From assembly GCF_000403435.2 (NCBI RefSeq), contig NZ_KE159708.1, positions 186,001-250,000 of the forward strand: a stretch of 64,000 nucleotides of DNA. The letters run 5' to 3'. Position 1 is the first letter of the stretch, and the number at the start of each line of letters is the position of its first letter. The notes beneath the pieces are model-generated. The model made no database searches and had not been told where the DNA came from. It saw only the letters and a list, made by a program, of their open reading frames with translations. The stretch is from Oscillibacter sp. 1-3. Lineage in GTDB: Bacteria; Bacillota; Clostridia; Oscillospirales; Oscillospiraceae. Below are positions 62,044-64,000 of the stretch, piece by piece. The position numbers were made by a program, and so were the translations under genes.

Positions 62044-63189
62044 TTGACGCCCCACCCGAACACTCTTGATGGCCCTGCTTATGAGGCCCGTGCTACGGTC
62101 GGTTATGACCTGGGGACCGGGAAACAGATTCAACGCTCCGTCACAGGAAAGACCCAAAAGGAGGTCCGGCAAAAGCTCTCGCAGATCGTTGTGGACCTGG
62201 ACGAGGGAACCTATATTCAGCCCTCGAAGGAAACGGTTGGGGCGTGGCTGGACACTTGGGTTGATACATACGTCGTTCCGAATGTGAAGCCCTACACGGC
62301 GGATTCTTACCGCTCGATTTGTGAAAACCATGTGAAGCCCGCTCTTGGCAGGGTGAGGCTGGAACAGCTTACTACTCCTCAAATCCAGCAGTTCTATAAT
62401 AAACTGCAACGGGAAAAGGGGCTGTCCGCAAAGACCATTAAAAATGTTCATGGGGCGCTTCACAAGGCTTTGAATCAGGCTGTTAAAATTGGTTCTATTC
62501 GCCACAATCCCGCCGATGCCTGTGACTTGCCGAAGGTGTATCAAAAAGAAATCGCGCCCTTGGAACAGGAAGAAATCTCCCGGTTCCTGGAGGCGATTCA
62601 AGGGCACGCCTATGAATTGCTGTTCCTGGTCACTCTGTTCACCGGTATGCGGCAGGGGGAGGTCCTGGGCCTTACCTGGGACTGCGTAGACTTCCAGAGC
62701 AACACGCTTTACATCAACAAGCAGCTGCAAAAGAGCAAGAAAGTGGGCGGAGAATACCAGTTGATTCCCACGAAGAACGGCAAGGCCCGGCTGATTACCG
62801 TTGCGCCCTCCGTCATGGCGGCGTTGAAGCGGCAGAAGGTCAAACAGGCGCAAGCGCAATTGTGCGCCGGTCCCGCCTGGGAGAACAAAGAGGGGTTTGT
62901 ATTCACAAATGCCCTGGGCGGACACCTGGCCCATTTCACGGTCTACAAGGAGTTCAAGAAAATCGTTTGCAGTATCGGCCTGGACAATGCCCGATTTCAC
63001 GACCTGCGCCATTCCTACGCCGTGGCGGCAATCGAAAGCGGGGACGACATCAAGACCGTGCAGGGAAATTTGGGCCATGCCACCGCCGCCTTTACGCTGA
63101 ATATCTACGCCCACACCACCCAAAAGATGCGCCAGCAGTCCGCCGACCGGATGGAGCGGTTTATTCAAGCGGTCTCAGGGGCCAAGTAG
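62044..63189 (+). pseudogene. Tyrosine recombinase, 5'-truncated
   Basis: About 380 residues with intact core-binding and catalytic domains (RQGEVLGLTWDCVDF, HDLRHSYAVAAIESG, LGHATAAFTLNIYAHTT) but without the usual start of the arm domain: the frame opens at EARATVGYDLGTGKQIQRSV, where relatives have 25-30 more residues (ANGNGTIRK type). There is no ribosome site at the TTG at 62044. The gene ends 82 bases from the 3' end of tRNA-Ser, which is probably its attachment gene. It is closely related to the frameshifted integrase that points away from it. Confidence 0.85.
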
Positions 63190-63234
63190 CAATCAGGGCA
63201 TAATAAGGGAAAAAATAAGGGAAAAAGCAAAGAG

Positions 63235-63268
63235 AAAACCCTGTAACCATTGCGATTACAGGGTTTTT
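63235..63268. terminator. Bidirectional terminator between integrase and tRNA-Ser
   Basis: AAAACCCTGTAA and TTACAGGGTTTT form a 12-bp perfect stem with A- and T-runs on its two sides. Confidence 0.85.
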
Positions 63269-63270
63269 CA

Positions 63271-63362
63271 TGGCGGAGAAGGAGGGATTCGAACCCTCGA
63301 GACCCTTTAGGGGCCTACATGATTTCCAATCATGCGCCCTCGACCAACTAGGCGACTTCTCC
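63271..63362 (-). tRNA. tRNA-Ser (GGA)
   Basis: On the minus strand, acceptor GGAGAAG/CTTCTCC, anticodon loop TTGGAAA between CATGA and TCATG, a long class II variable arm and encoded CCA. Confidence 0.97.
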
Positions 63363-63742
63363 ATAGCTGCTCCAGCATTTTTGCATATACAGTTGTATCA
63401 TACGAAAAATAACAACATTGATATTATAACAGAGCTTTCTCCAAAGTCAAGCCCCTATTTTCAAGATTTTTAAGAAGCGGGGTAAAAAACTAAAAAATCA
63501 GTGCAGAATGCTATGACAAAAGAGGCCGCAGTGCCAGTCACCGAACAAAATTTTTCCCTAGAGGGTGTCTTCAAACTCAAGGAATCCAAACGAGGATGGC
63601 GGCAAGCAGGGTAAGCGCAAAGAACAGGCAGGGACGTTTTTCATATCTGGTGGCAAAACGGCGATGAGTGAAGTGCCCCCAGTCGAGTAGACAAAACAGA
63701 GAAAAAAGAAAGGCAAGGACTATCAGAAGATGATCTCCGTTC
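63363..63742. other. Scar region downstream of decayed transposase
   Basis: The right copy of the 41-bp repeat is at 63557-63597. An open frame of about 50 hydrophobic residues runs through 63577-63730 on the minus strand; without a start or family match it is not called a gene. The tRNA-Ser promoter should lie at 63363-63430. Confidence 0.4.
63557..63597 (-). repeat. 41-bp repeat, right copy
   Basis: The minus strand matches 39781-39821 with four mismatches. The two copies are inverted and 23.7 kb apart. Confidence 0.55.
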
Positions 63743-64000
63743 TTATTTGCCTCCAACAGCCAAGAATTCCATAGGTGCCATACAACCAAGTCTCTTCTAA
63801 TATCGTTCACAGTTGTAAAAATGGATGTATGAAGCAATCGCATCACAAAGCTGATCATACTCATCAAAATGATACAAGTAGTATATCTCAGATTTCAAAA
63901 TCCCCCCAAAATCCTCCATAGGCGCATTATCCAGACATTTGCCTGGAGGAAACATGCTTTGGCAGATTCCAGCTTTTTTCATTCTCTTTCAAAAGGCGCG
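63743..64000 (-). pseudogene. IS3-family (IS150-like) transposase remnant
   Basis: The C-terminal part of an OrfB integrase domain: KCLDNAPMEDFGGILKSEIY (usual form GNCLDNAPMESFFGTLKSE), YIHFYNCERY, then an in-frame TAG (63799-63797) where relatives have Gln, and KRLGCMAPMEFLAV to a stop at 63743. A frameshift lies near 63982, where LLKENE and KAGICQSM are in different frames. The copy is dead and continues beyond the window. Confidence 0.85.

Noticed and set aside
63577-63867. 96-residue hydrophobic frame near the right end
   Set aside because: Its first part overlaps the transposase remnant in another frame and no start signal or family supports it.

Overview
The window reads as a chromosomal stretch of a strictly anaerobic, fairly GC-rich Clostridia, most like the gut Oscillospirales. 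The reasons are a ferredoxin-linked pyruvate oxidoreductase, an acyl-CoA dehydrogenase fused to ETF and rubredoxin parts beside a flavodiiron protein, strong AGGAGG ribosome sites, and the kinds of small mobilisable elements common in that group. The assignment is an inference from gene content; no rRNA or species marker is present.

Chromosomal blocks. (1) 1-2302: the end of an acyl-CoA dehydrogenase/EtfA/rubredoxin fusion followed by a flavodiiron protein, probably an oxygen or NO reducing module. (2) 12356 down to 2870, minus strand: an operon-like run of aldehyde dehydrogenase, two-subunit transketolase, TRAP transporter (binding protein, small and large permease), zinc alcohol dehydrogenase, UbiD-type decarboxylase and UbiX flavin prenyltransferase. 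It looks like a catabolic route for an imported organic acid. (3) 36305 down to 25509, minus strand: a second run under an IclR regulator: NadC-like protein, MoaB/CinA-like protein, MhpD-like hydratase, ferredoxin/BFD protein, LarA-like protein, BenE-type permease, metal-site-degenerate M24 protein and a pyruvate:ferredoxin oxidoreductase. The set does not match a pathway I know. (4) A MATE pump and an Lrp-type regulator diverge at 38.9 kb.

Mobile regions. Element A (about 12.5-24.5 kb) carries a large serine recombinase, P4-like primase/helicase, MobV-type relaxase with a candidate oriT, and an XRE regulator. Its cargo is a visibly AT-rich three-gene McrBC-like module (coiled-coil protein, McrB-like AAA+ ATPase, DUF2357/PD-(D/E)XK nuclease). 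It sits between an HxlR regulator and the aldehyde dehydrogenase operon. Element B (40110-60620, 20.5 kb) is integrated in the 3' end of an initiator tRNA gene and is bounded by a 48-bp direct repeat. It holds three tandem tyrosine recombinases with two paralogous small proteins, a VbhA/Fic toxin-antitoxin pair, replication-type HTH genes, a deletion-broken MmeI-like methyltransferase, and an ABC transporter/two-component cassette bounded by a 25-bp direct repeat and by two duplicated secreted CAP-protein loci. A PIN-domain gene pair closes it.

Right of element B lie a frameshifted integrase next to the att copy, a 5'-truncated integrase next to tRNA-Ser, and a decayed IS3-family transposase. 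The tRNA-Leu/tRNA-fMet to tRNA-Ser interval therefore looks like a hot spot with several layers of insertion.
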